Shown: positions 1-11,471 of the stretch, in pieces
How the letters are laid out: the number at the start of each line of letters is the position of its first letter
Numbering within the stretch: position 1 is the first letter of the stretch
Source: Populus alba
Taxonomy: Eukaryota; Streptophyta; Magnoliopsida; Malpighiales; Salicaceae
NCBI RefSeq assembly: GCF_005239225.2
Contig: NC_133294.1
Span: forward strand, 17,249,631 to 17,313,630
DNA length: 64,000 nucleotides
Reading direction: 5' to 3'
Made by a program: the position numbers and the translations under genes
The notes under the pieces: generated by a model
The model's input: only the letters and a program-made list of their open reading frames with translations
What the model was told of the DNA's origin: nothing
Databases searched by the model: none

Positions 1-1187
1 TTTGTGCTGCTACATTTCCAAGCAAAAAAACCTCTGTTAGGTATAACAGTATAATAAATATGTATGATGGTTTATTATACAGGCCAGCATCACCCCCAAA
101 TAATAACAAATATTATATTAAATTATGTACTATAGACTAACATTGTTTTATTAGAGTAAGTATTTTATTTTTATAACTCAACAGTCTAAATCAAATTAAT
201 AATTAAAAAATCACAAAATAACAAACAAAAAGTAAGGATATAGGGTTTGAAAAGTTAGCTCTAGACTTTAAGTTTATATAATGCTAATCATCTATCATAG
301 GATATATCCATCCAACAACTTATCTAGTCTCCAACATATCTCTTTGGATCTCATGTTCTAAACTAATTATAGTAAAGATATGTTTTGGGTTGGGGTTTTC
401 CTTTCAATCACATAATAGTCTAGCATCTACGTCACAATACACCATAGTAAACTTTATATGATTACATTGGATTATCCTCATTTAATTTATTGTCTTAATT
501 CACCTAATTTGATGTGATTCAAGATATAGTTCTAATGGTAAATTTAAATTTTCAGAAATAAATTTAACTATAATATTTTGCGCTATCAATAATTAAATCA
601 AATAAAGTTTCTCAAACTTTAAGATTACAAATCTAAAACGTAAAGAAAACTTTATTTCATATATTTTGAAATTCAATAATTATATTATGAAAGTAAAATA
701 TCAACTGTTTATATTGTTGATAAACTGACTTATATATATATTTTTTAAAGAAGAGCTCATAAATTGTTTTTTAAAAAAACTGTTTAATATTTCAAAGTCA
801 GAAATCTTTATGTTTTCATCCTTAAAGAAAACTTTCCCAAATTATTCTGGATTTCGCTAGAACAAGGTCCCGCCTAGCTCCAAGATGATTATATTGTCTT
901 TTGACATTACTGTTTTGAAGTAAGCTTGATATAGGTTTTTTTTTTTGGGTAAATGAAAACACATCATTTTTTAAAGGAGGAGGTACAGAAGCCATCATTT
1001 CGAACATTTTTTGAAGAAACAGCATTAAGATGGAGAGGACGGCCATTCTGAGTTTTCCTCAGAGTAGTAGATATTTTCTTCAAGATGCAAATCTTATTAA
1101 GTCATACCCAGCAATGTAATGTTCTATAAAATTTTACAATGATAAAATATATTAATATCTAATAGAAAAGTAAACATGTTCTGAACT
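1..1187. other. AT-rich spacer downstream of kinase gene 1
   Basis: No gene is supported here. The stretch resembles the spacers before genes 2 and 3: the opening bases match the block near 17000-17100, and 600-700 matches 17690-17770. Bases 822-1050 match 31790-32000. It is therefore the right end of a further copy of the tandem spacer, which suggests that the array continues to the left of the window. Short ORFs are not conserved as proteins. Confidence 0.6.
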
Positions 1188-4100
1188 CTATCGGCCGTTA
1201 AGATCAGAAATCGTCACATTGTTAATGGAATTTATCTTTTGGTTGTGTGTAATGGACTCTGTATCCAAGGAACTCTGCCTTTCAACAAATGCTGGTTTCT
1301 TTGGAGGAGGAAGATCCACAATTTCACTATTTAGCATGGAACTGATGGTAGACACTGCCGGTCTGTCTTTCGCCACTTCTTGCACACACAACAGACCAAT
1401 CTGTATGCATCGGAATATCTCCACCTGAAAACATGGATCTGATATTGCAGGATCGACCAGAGCTGTAATGTCACCTTCATTCCACAGTTTCCAAGCCTGA
1501 AAATATAAAAATCCATCCATGTAAGAGTTTGCAAGTTTAATAGTATCAGAAATTGAAAGGCGGCCAGACATACAAATCCTATAAGACTCAAAGAATGCTC
1601 ATTGTCATAAAAACTAGAGTTCTTTCTTCCGCTTACGATCTCCAGCAACAACACTCCAAAGCTAAATACATCTGATTTCTCTGAAAATCTTCCTTTCATT
1701 AAATATTCAGGGGACATATAGCCACTGCATGAGGATCACAGATTTCTGAGCTCAAAGTTGCAAAACGGTAATAGGAGTTAAAATGAAAATAAATAAATAT
1801 ATACTTACTAGGTTCCAACGACCCTGGTAGTATTCACTTGATCTTCATTTCCACAAAAAATCCTGGCCATTCCAAAGTCTGAAATTTTGGGATTCAGCTC
1901 GTGGTCCAATAAGATGTTACCTGGCTTCAGATCTCTATGAATAATTCTTAGTCTAGAATCTCTGTGAAGGTAAAGAAGGCCTCGACAAATCCCGTTAATA
2001 ATGTCGAAGCGTCTTTCCCAATGTAGTTGTCCTTTCCTGAGTGAATCTAAGCATATTGTATCCGGAAAAAATCATCAGAAAACAAGGGCAAAGGAAAATG
2101 AGTCAAGAAAAGTAGTAGCTAAACAAAAGAGGGCAGTTGCTCTAACCAAAGAGAACTGCATCCAAGCTTTTATTCGGCAGGTACTCATAAACCAACATCA
2201 TCTCTTCTCCTTCAACACAGCAACCAAGAAGCCTCACAAGATTCCTGTGTTGGAGTTTAGAAATCACCACGACTTCATTCATAAACTCTTCGAGCCCTTG
2301 ACCAGATGTTTTAGAAAGTCTTTTAACAGCTATTTCCTGCCCATCTGGCAATTTTCCCTACAATGTCACATCAAACCAATAAATACCTATTTGCTCTAAA
2401 TAACTATAAAGCACCTTTAGTTCCAGAAGAATTACCCTGTATACTGCACCAAAGCCGCCCTGCCCAAGCTTCTTGGATATGTCAAAGTTGTTTGTAGCAG
2501 TTTCAAGAATTTTTAATTTGAAGAGTGGTTCAAGTTTAACTTCCTTGACGTTTTCGGGCGAGTTTCCATCAAAAACTGTTCCTTGTGCTTCTCTCGTTCT
2601 GAACGATAAGGTCTCCTCACTTATCAACTTCCTTTCTGGATTCAAGTGGAAGTATCGTTATTATTTGTGAATGGTGTTTTTCTTTACTTGTTAAAATTGT
2701 AAAGTTTAGAAGTCCAGTAAGCTAATAAGACGTAGCATATCACCTCTATGTGTACCCATCCACTTCCAAGAAAGAAACACACAGATGCAGATAGCTATGG
2801 CTCCTACAATCACCGACATACTGATGATTACTTTCATGTTTCTCTTGTTATCTGCAACTAAAAAATTGTAATGATGGTTATTTGGCAAAAATGTAAAGGA
2901 AATACGAAAAAACTTATCAATGTTTCCTTATACAGATACATAAGTTTTTGTATGTACACTAGTTATGCACACCTGAAAAACGTAACACTAGTGAAGGAAA
3001 ATTAAAAAATATTGTAACAATTACCAAGTTCTGTATACGCCAGGCGAATGTTGAGATCTGTCCCTCCTTCAGAGAACTTTTGTATATCAATCAAGTTTCC
3101 TGTCCATGCCATACAGCCAAAACCGTTATAATATGAATAAGCGACACAGGAACAATTCCTCAAGCACTCATCTTTACATTCTTGTTCGGAGGACGGATTT
3201 AACCAGTACTCGGCAAAGGTTGGCACCTTCATCATCTCTAGCTTCATAAATCCATCTTCTTTTCCCGCTTCACTACCATTGTGTATTCTATCACACTGCA
3301 ACGATGTCGCCCTAACACAACCGCTAGTCCAAATTCCTTTGTTCCATTCATCTTGATTTTTTGCTACAAACCCTTCTAAACATGTGCAGATGGGTGAGCT
3401 CTGTGCATCGCAGCTTCCAAATGGTCCGCACTTGCCATAAATATCACACTCTGTTGATGGAGCTTCCCAGTCATCATACGTCCAACCTCCCTTCCCATAA
3501 TCCCAGTATTGTTCTGTAAATTTTCCATGTGAAGTCAAAACATACGTGGATCGGAAAGCTGGGTCTACAATTAAACTCAGAGTGAAAGTGCCATCTCCTT
3601 CATCTTTTAGACTAAATCCACTTAGATACACAGAAATAGACATTTCTGGTACTCCAATAAAGTTCTGGCCAACCCATGGACCGCTACGCCAAAATGGATG
3701 ACCGTTGTACCAGATGAAGAGCTCAGGAATTCCTAATGGATTGACACCAGCAGAGAAGTTTCCAACTGAAGGATCAGATGAGCTTCTCCATGACGTTAAC
3801 GGTGTCTTGTTCCCAGTTCTTGCGTTAGCACTAAGTCTCATCTTTGGTATGTAAGTATCCGTAGGCTGCTGGAAACTTTGCCATACAAGGTTTCCATTCG
3901 GTCCAGCTTTCATGACAAGGTTTCCATCATCAGTAAGCTGTGCAGTTGATTGATTGAACCCAATTGAAACATTGGATGACCACAGAACCTCTCCCTGACC
4001 ATTCAAAACCACAAGATTTCCATCTTCAGATATTGTCATCGTCCCAGAAGAATCGTTGATTGGCTTGTTTCTGTTAGCCACCCATAGTACTTGAGTTTCT

Positions 4101-4318
4101 GCTGATATATTACTGTACCATATTCCGACAGATCGATATGTTGAGTTAACTGGGCTGAAAAATCCCAGTTCGAACATATTGCCGGCAGAGACTATAGCTT
4201 CTGGATCTTTGATGGGTTGAGAAGGAGTAATGGTATCTCCTGCATCACCATAAAACGAACTGGAACATGATAGAAACAGAAGAAGAGCTACTGCAACTTT
4301 GCAGTTTCCAAGTGCCAT
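1188..4318 (-). CDS. G-type lectin S-receptor-like Ser/Thr kinase, gene 1 (complete, 7 exons)
   Basis: Exons read on the minus strand are 4318-3025, 2851-2744, 2635-2436, 2357-2147, 2046-1809, 1724-1574 and 1496-1188. All have GT/AG borders and total 2511 bp (836 aa). ATG 4318 is chosen because it opens a typical signal peptide ([16 protein letters not shown]); the frame runs 27 bp further upstream only to a TTG. Order: B-lectin about residues 30-150, S-locus glycoprotein 200-310, EGF-like Cys cluster ([13 protein letters not shown]), PAN about 340-425, membrane segment in exon 2 about 440-460, kinase about 517-790. The kinase has a Gly loop (GQGGFG), Lys in AVKRL near 546, HRDLKPGN near 643, DFG near 661 and MSPEY. 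It should be an active plasma-membrane receptor kinase with unknown ligand. Val replaces the usual Phe in the DAFLF motif at the end of exon 4. Confidence 0.93.
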
Positions 4319-4767
4319 AACTTGTTGATGAGAATGGAAGACCAATAAATGGCTAAATGACTGTTCAGAGAAAGAATGCCACGAAGAAGAATCTCTCTTC
4401 CTATACTTTTAATTCCAATCATGAAGTTATTTTTCAAATATAAACTAAGTTTAGCAGTTAGAAATTCTTATGTTTTCTGTAAATTTCCATCTACAAACAA
4501 TGTTTAACCAAACTGTTATATTACATAAGCAGGGTTATGTTTTACTCTGAGATTTTGACCGTCTTGTGCTAAAATAGTTATATTTCATCAAGATGAAACT
4601 GGTCCCCTAACTTGTGAGATCGATAAAAAAAAAAAAATTTATTGAATATTATCACAATACATACGCGTGCGGTCTTTTGCAATTAGAATCTTGCAGTCCA
4701 AAAAAAAGGGGGGTGTTTATATTAAGCATTTTCTATGATATTTTAGGTTTACTTTTTGAAATCATCA
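4319..4767. promoter_or_regulatory. Upstream region of kinase gene 1
   Basis: Non-coding, AT-rich sequence upstream of the gene 1 start. It is collinear, with differences, with the regions upstream of genes 2 and 3, but lacks their duplicated start-codon segment. It is cut off by the CACTA element. No TATA box could be assigned with confidence. Confidence 0.4.
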
Positions 4768-4770
4768 AAT
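4768..4770. repeat. CACTA target-site duplication, left (AAT)
   Basis: AAT directly precedes the CACTA terminus and is repeated directly after the right terminus at 13797-13799. The paralogous unoccupied site at 41241-41260 has a single AAT at 41251-41253. A 3-bp duplication is the CACTA hallmark. Confidence 0.93.
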
Positions 4771-4789
4771 CACTACCAGAAAATCGCTA

Positions 4790-5240
4790 AATACCAACGG
4801 ACATACCGACGGAATTTTTTCTGTCGGTATTTTTCGGCCGAAATCACCGACGGAAAATATTCGTCGGTAATTCGGTCGGTCATTGCCGACCGAATTACCG
4901 ACCGAAAATTCAGAATTAATGAAAAAAGGGCGGGCAGTGGCGCGGAGGTTTTGGCGGGTGATGTTTCCGACGGAATCACCGACGGAATTAAAAACTGGGG
5001 CCCGTACGCGTGATGGGACCTATTCACCGTCAAAAAATACCGACGGAATCACCGACGGATTTGAAATGCCAGATCCGTACCGGTGATGTGACGGGTGCAC
5101 CGTTAAAAATACCGACGGAATCACCGAGGGATTTGAATAGCAGGTCCGTGCGGTGACGTGTCGATTGCCCGTTAGAATTGCCGACGGTCTTGCCGACGGG
5201 CTTTATTCCGTCGGTAAGTCCGTCGGCAAAAGTGAATATA
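4790..5240. repeat. Left subterminal CCGACGGA repeat array of the CACTA element
   Basis: Many copies of CCGACGGAA, ACCGACGGAATCACCGACGG and their complements (TCCGTCGG) occur in both orientations within about 450 bp of the left end. Arrays of short motifs near CACTA ends are typically bound by the accessory transposase. The density is visible by eye; copies were not counted formally. Confidence 0.85.
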
Positions 5241-5699
5241 TGGCTCCTCTGCCGACACTCTCTCCCCCATTTCTCCTTCTTCTTCCTAATCCTAACCCTC
5301 CCCATCTGCAAAATAACCAGCCCCCCCTCGCCCCAAAACAAGAATTTTGCTCATCTCAGCACAACAAGTTGTATTTGTTTTGTGGTCACAGCATCCGTGT
5401 TCTGATTTACCGACGGATTTTATCATTTTTTGTAAGTAATTCTATCTTTTAAAATTTTAACATTTAAATGTTAATTTTATTGTTTTTTTAGTATATGTAT
5501 TATTTTTTTTTAGTAGATGTACATGTTTTATTGTTATTTCTCAAACAAACTTGTAGTATATGAATGTATAATTTTATACTTGTTATGGTTTGTTTTAGAT
5601 TTTGTAAGATTGTATTTGTTTGAAAATTGTTAAAATTTAATTTGTAGAATTACCGAATTACATGTTGTGTTTTGAAATAATTAAGAGCTTGCTTAATTA

Positions 5700-8600
5700 A
5701 TGGGTCCTTTTTATAGAGGTTCGATAGAAGTCATGGATGATCGTTCATGGATGTATCTAGATTCACCCCAAGGATTGCGGAGGATGGATTATTGTAACGG
5801 GGTTCAGGGTTTTATTAATTTCGCAACATCTATTCCCAGAAATTTTACTGGAGGCGGTATTAGGTGTCCATGCAGGAAGTGTCAAAATAAAAAGTATCTG
5901 CATCCAGATGTTGTAATGATGCATCTTCTACACAAAGGGTTTGTGGAGGATTACGAGTGTTGGTATGCACATGGAGAGGTATTTGTTAGTAATAGGAGAA
6001 TGGGAGAAACGGTGGTTGGGTCAACTTCTAGTGCTAGCAACGTGCATGAAGCGGCAAATGACAACACTAATCCTTACAGAAACATGGTTATGGATGCAAT
6101 GAGAATGAATCAAGATAATGTCAATCAATGTCCAATCGTAGAAGAAGAACCTAATGCAGAGGCAGCTAGGTTTTTTGATTTGTTGAAAGATTCTGACGAA
6201 CCATTATGGGATGGCTGCACAAACCACAGTAAATTATCGGCTGTGGCACAGGTGTTCACCATCAAGTCAGATCACGGGTTGAGTGAGGCCGGGTATGACA
6301 AAAATTATTGATTGGGCAAGAAGCATTTTACCAGAAGGGAACAGGCTCAAAGAGAACTTCTATGCTGCGAAGTCCATGATGAAACCCCTCGGTTTAGGAT
6401 ACCAGAAAATTGACATGTGCCCTAACTTCTGCATGTTATACTACCTTGAAAATGCTGTGATGACCGAGTGCATGACATGCGGGCATTCCCGTTACAAACC
6501 CAGAACTGGCAGGGGGGAAGACTCTAGTGGCATATAAAAAACTTAGATATTTCCCGATCACACCTAGACTGCAGAGGTTATTTATGTCACCAAGGACTGC
6601 TGAGCACATGACATGGCACCAAACACACGATGTCGTTGATGGTGTGATGGTGCATCCTTCTGATGGCGAAGCGTGGAAACGCTTTAACAGTGTTCATCCT
6701 GACTTTTCTGCTGAATCAAGGAATGTTCGACTTGGGTTGTGTACAGACGGGTTCAACCCATTTGGGTCATTTGCTGCTCCCTATTCTTGTTGGCCGGTCA
6801 TTCTCACAATTTATAACTTGCCACCGGGAATGTGTATGAGGCCGGAGTTCATGTTTCTATCTACTGTCATACCCGGTCCAAGCAGCCCGGGGCGGAATAT
6901 AGATGTTTGTCTTCGACCGTTGATAGATGAGCTGGCGCAGTTGTGGTCCTCCGGATCTCTGACTTATGATATATCTAGGAAACAAAATTTCCTTATGAGG
7001 GCGGCTTTGATGTGGACTATCAGTGATTTTCCAGCTTATGGAATGCTTTCTGGTTGGAGCACGTATGGGAAACTCGCATGTCCATACTGCATGGAAAACA
7101 ACAAGGCATTCACGCTAGCAAACGGAGGTAAAGCTTCTTTTTTTGACTGTCACCGTCGCTTCTTGCCACTTAATCACAGGTTCAGAAAGAACAGAAAAGA
7201 TTTCTTTGTTGGTAGAGTTGAAAAAGATGTTGCATCCCCGCGTCTTTCTGGTGAAGAATTGCATCATGTTGTATCAGAGTACGGTGACATTGTGTTTGGC
7301 CTTCAATCAGGTAAGCAAAAGTTTCCTGGTTTTGGTTTGACCCATAATTGGGTAAAGCGAAGTATCTTTTGGGAGCTTCCGTATTGGAAGACTAATCTTC
7401 TCTGCCATAACCTTGACGTCATGCACATCGAAAAGAACGTGTTTGAGAATATTTTCAACACCGTCATGGATGTGAAGGGGAAGACAAAGGACAACATGAA
7501 GGCTAGATTGGATATAGCTTTATACTGTAACCGAAAAAATATGGAGTTGGTTTATGACGAGTCACGGGTTGCAAAACCAAGGGCAAGCTTCGTGTTAGAG
7601 AAAAACGCACAACTGCTAGTCTACAAATGGCTTAAGAGTCTGCGTTTCCCGGATGGACATGCATCGAACATATCAAGGCTTGTTAACATAGAGGACTGCA
7701 GATTGTATGGAATGAAGAGCCATGACTGCCACGTGTTTATGCAAACACTCATCCCATTAGCTTTTCGTGATTTGTTGCCAAAGGGAATATAGGATGCACT
7801 AACGGAGATCAGTCATTTCTTCAGAGATATATGCTCCAGCAAGATGAATGTTGAGCACATTGAGATGCTTCAAACGAATATCATCGAGACACTATGCAAA
7901 CTTGAGATGATATTCCCTCCTTCATTTTTTGACTCAATGGAGCATCTCCCTATACATCTACCGTTCGAGGCAAAAGCTGGAGGACCGGTCCAGTATAGAT
8001 GGATGTACCCATTCGAACGGTGAGATATTACAGTTGCAATGGAATTCATATCTTAAAGTATTTTCTATGTTTTTTCTTATTTGAAAATACTTGAATTGTA
8101 CTTCAATGCAGGTACTTGTTTAATCTAAAAAAAAAGGTTAAGAACAAGGCGCATGTTGAGGCTTCGATATCTGAGGCCTATATTGTTGAAGAGATATCAA
8201 CATTTATCTCGTACTATTTCGAACCTCATATGAGAACAAGAATCAATCGCGTTCCACGGCATGACGATGGCGGTGAAGTGCCTTCCAGTGGGAACTTGTC
8301 AATATTCTCCAATACTGGACGACCCACACCTAAAAATGCCGTAAGAGGAAGATATTTGTCGGAAATAGAATTCAAACAAGCACACAACTATGTTCTATTT
8401 AACTGTGATGAGCTGAGACCATTTATTCAGTAAGTCTATATATGTGTAATAGTAATTAAACTTTGTCAGTAATATACTGTTAATTATATATTGTAATATC
8501 ATACACTCATTATCACTTGCAGGCAACATCGACAATATTTGCTCTCCAATAACTCGCAGCTGACCGAATCCCAGATCTTTCAATTACAAGATGAACAATT

Positions 8601-9497
8601 TGCCACATGGTTCAGAACACATGTAAGCACTATCACAAACTCATTGTAACGTATGCATGTCATTACGAGATTCTCGTTCATTTACCGTGTATTGATGTAC
8701 ATTTAATTACATATATTTACAAGGTTTATCAAATGGGAAGGAGTGCGCCCAAGTCATTGTCTTCACTAAGCCTCGGCCCTGAAAGAAAAGTTAAGTGCTA
8801 TAACGGGTATTTTGTCAATGGATATGTTTTCCATACTGAAGAATACGGGCAAGGAAGAAAGACATACAACTTCGGTGTTTGTGTTAAGGGATCCACAAGT
8901 AGCCAGTTAGAAGTTGACTACTATGGTAGATTAGAAGAGGTTGTCGAACTGCAATATCATAGCGAGCAGAATAAAGTGTTTTTATTCAAATGCTATTGGT
9001 ATGACACGACGGACAGAGGAATCAGAGTTGATCCGCACCATGGTCTGGTCGAAATCAACTCAAAAGCTAGACTCCGCAACATAAACGATGTCTTTGTTTT
9101 CGCAAAGCAATGTCAACAAGTTTATTACACATACACCCCTTCATTTAGAAAGGATCGTTCAAGAGTTGATTGGTTGTCCGTTTTAAAAACGAAACCACGG
9201 GGTCGTGTCGAGGTTGTTCAGGATGAGAACGAAGACACAAGTGTGCGAGATGAAGTCTTTCAAGTTCGTGAGTTGGTTGAACCATATCGAGTTGCTCCTT
9301 CGATTGAATTGGAAGAAAATTTAAATTTTCGAGTTCTCGATGATAGTCTTGTTGATATTGACGGAGAGGAGTTGAATGTTGTTCTCAGCTCTAGCGGACA
9401 ACCAAATGTCAATGAAGAAGATGATATCCATATTGAAGATTGCGATGAAGATGATGACAATTCAATTGACGAGGAAGAAGAAGAAAATTCCGACTAA
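5700..9497 (+). pseudogene. TNP2/TNPD-type CACTA transposase, decayed
   Basis: Opens at ATG 5700. A transposase-associated domain (CPCRKCQN zinc-type motif near 5870) is followed by the Tnp2/Transposase_21 region (motifs such as HNLDVMHIEKNV near 7410), a DUF4218-like part to 8430 and a DUF4216-like part about 8740-9250, ending in an acidic tail. Plausible introns are 8020-8111, 8430-8522 and 8623-8723. Lesions: a 1-bp expansion in an A run near 6300, a second frameshift in a G run near 6515, and an in-frame TAG at about 7790 after LLPKGI, where family members continue. Reading continues in homologous sequence after each break, so these are mutations in one former gene rather than separate genes. 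The protein would have cut and joined transposon ends. Confidence 0.88.
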
Positions 9498-9689
9498 TTA
9501 TGAACATGAAGCCCTATGTAAAAACATTTGTCTCATGTAATTTAGATTATTGATGATGTATTTTGTAAAACAAAATATTTACTGTTTAAGCAATGTGGTT
9601 ATTGTGTTTATGTGATGGACAATTTATTAGTTAAGTTTCTGCAGGAAGGTAAACAGGCAATACAAAGACAAACTTTCCTGCATAATGCA

Positions 9690-10205
9690 AACTTACCGAC
9701 GTCCATACCGACGGAATCACCGTCCGTCGGTATCTCACAGAGAGTTCGAAAATATTTACAACAAAATGCCACAATCACCGACGGCCCTGCCGACGGATCG
9801 CCATCCGTCGGTATCTCACAGAGAGTTCGAAAATATTTACAACAAAATGCCACAATCACCGACGGCTATGCCGACGAATCGCCCTCCGTCGGCATCTCAC
9901 AGTAAGCTCGAAAACATAACACCACCATCGACGGTATTACCGACGGCGTAGGTCCGTCGATAATTTGTCGGTTACCCATTTTACCGACAGCATTACCGAC
10001 GGACCGCGCGTTTCCCAAAGTGCGTTCATTAATGCGCCCCTGAACTTGTCAGCTTTCCGACGGACACTGACGACTGCGAAAATTTTGGAGGGCTTTTAAA
10101 AATTCGGGGCGAAATTCGAAAAATACCGACGGAATTTTGACCTTTTACCGACGGATTTGTAACCTTTTACCGACGGATGTTAATTCCGTCGGGGATTCCG
10201 TCGGT
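9690..10205. repeat. Internal CCGACGGA cluster with a tandem duplication of about 70 bp
   Basis: Just after the transposase gene, a unit running from CCGTCGGTATCTCACAG through CAACAAAATGCCACAATCACC occurs twice in tandem, with a third partial start (about 9719-9905). It is followed by more CCGACGGA motifs in both orientations up to 10205. The same motif family sits at both element ends, so this central cluster is unusual; it may be a third transposase-binding array, a regulatory region between the two genes, or the old end of a nested copy. Confidence 0.75.
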
Positions 10206-10550
10206 AAAATTGACCTATAAGTTCCACCCCCGCCGCTTCGCCTCATTTTTTCTTCTTCTCCCCGCCGCTTCTTCTCTTCTCCTGCGTTTTTCAGCCTAGA
10301 TTTTTCATTTTTTTCCCCCTCAATCCTTAAACACTTTCACCTTTAATCTCTAGCAAGATTTGGTGTTGTAAATCTTCATTATATTAAAAGGTATGTGTTT
10401 TTTCTCTAATTTATTTTATTTTATTTCATTTTTAGTTGTTTTTATTTTTGTTGTGTTGGTGTTTTTTGTTGCAATGTAGATAAAGTTTTGAATTTGACAC
10501 ATTATTAAGGTCATGTATATTTCGTTCTTTTTTTTTTTTGAATATTTTTT

Positions 10551-11160
10551 GAATTTGTTGAATATTTGTTAATTTAATTGTTGAATAATTGAATTTAATT
10601 GTTGAATTTATTGAATATTTTTTGTTGTTGTGTTGTTAGAATTTTTATTAGGTAATTTAACTTAGAATTAGTTAAAGTTGAATTTTTTGAATTTGTTGAA
10701 TATTTGTTAATTTAATTGTTGAATAATTGAATTTAATTGTTGAATTTATTGAATATTTTTTGTTGTTGTGTTGTTAGAATTGTTATTAGGTAATTTAACT
10801 TAGAATTAGTTAAAGTTGAATTTTTTGAATATTTTTTGAATTTTTTGAATTTGTTGAATATTTGTTAATTTAATTGTTGAATAATTGAATTTAATTGTTG
10901 GATTTATTGAATATTTTTTGTTGTTGTGTTGTTAGAATTGTTATTAGGTAATTTAACTTAGAATTAGTTAAAGTTGAATTTTTTGAATATTTTTTTGAAT
11001 TTGTTGAATATTTGTTAATTTAATTGTTGAATAATTGAATTTAATTGTTGGATTTATTGAATATTTTTTGTTGTTGTGTTGTTAGAATTGTTATTAGTTA
11101 ATTTAACTTAGAATTAGTTAAAGTTGAATTTTTGAATTTTTTTGAATTTTTTGAATTTGT
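10551..11160. repeat. AT-rich tandem repeat, about 4 units of 138-158 bp
   Basis: Units beginning GAATTTGTTGAATATTTG start at about 10551, 10689, 10847 and 10997, followed by a degenerate fifth start. Unit lengths are 138, 158 and 150 bp; differences come from extra copies of the small TTTTTTGAATA module. It lies in the leader/first intron region upstream of the second CACTA gene. No coding content is seen. Confidence 0.85.
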
Positions 11161-11471
11161 TGAATTGTAATTGTTAATTTGTTGAAGTATAATTTGTTGC
11201 ATTTATTGAATTTATTTTTTGTTATATTTTTTATTGTTTTGAATATAATTATTGATTAATTTGTGAATTGTAATTGTTAACGTTGAATTTATCTTAGGAT
11301 TAATAGTTGAATATGTTGGAATAATTAGTATAGATTGGTTCGATTGGTTGTGGCTATTGTTAATATTTGCAGGTTTGTGGATTTGGATAGTATCCAGTAT
11401 AGGGGAGGTGCTGCCGATTTTTTTTTAACTTTTGAATTTTATTTTACAATTATTAATATAAAATTGTTTAG

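Noticed and set aside
2001..2399. Plus-strand open frame over kinase exons 4-5 (also 18707-19204 and 32948-33346)
   Set aside because: It lies antisense to conserved kinase exons and crosses their intron; conservation follows the minus-strand codons and splice sites.
4316..4345. Longer N-terminus starting at 4345 (and at 21049, 46093, 51548 in the paralogues)
   Set aside because: The first codon is TTG in each case; the next ATG starts a proper signal peptide and aligns among paralogues.
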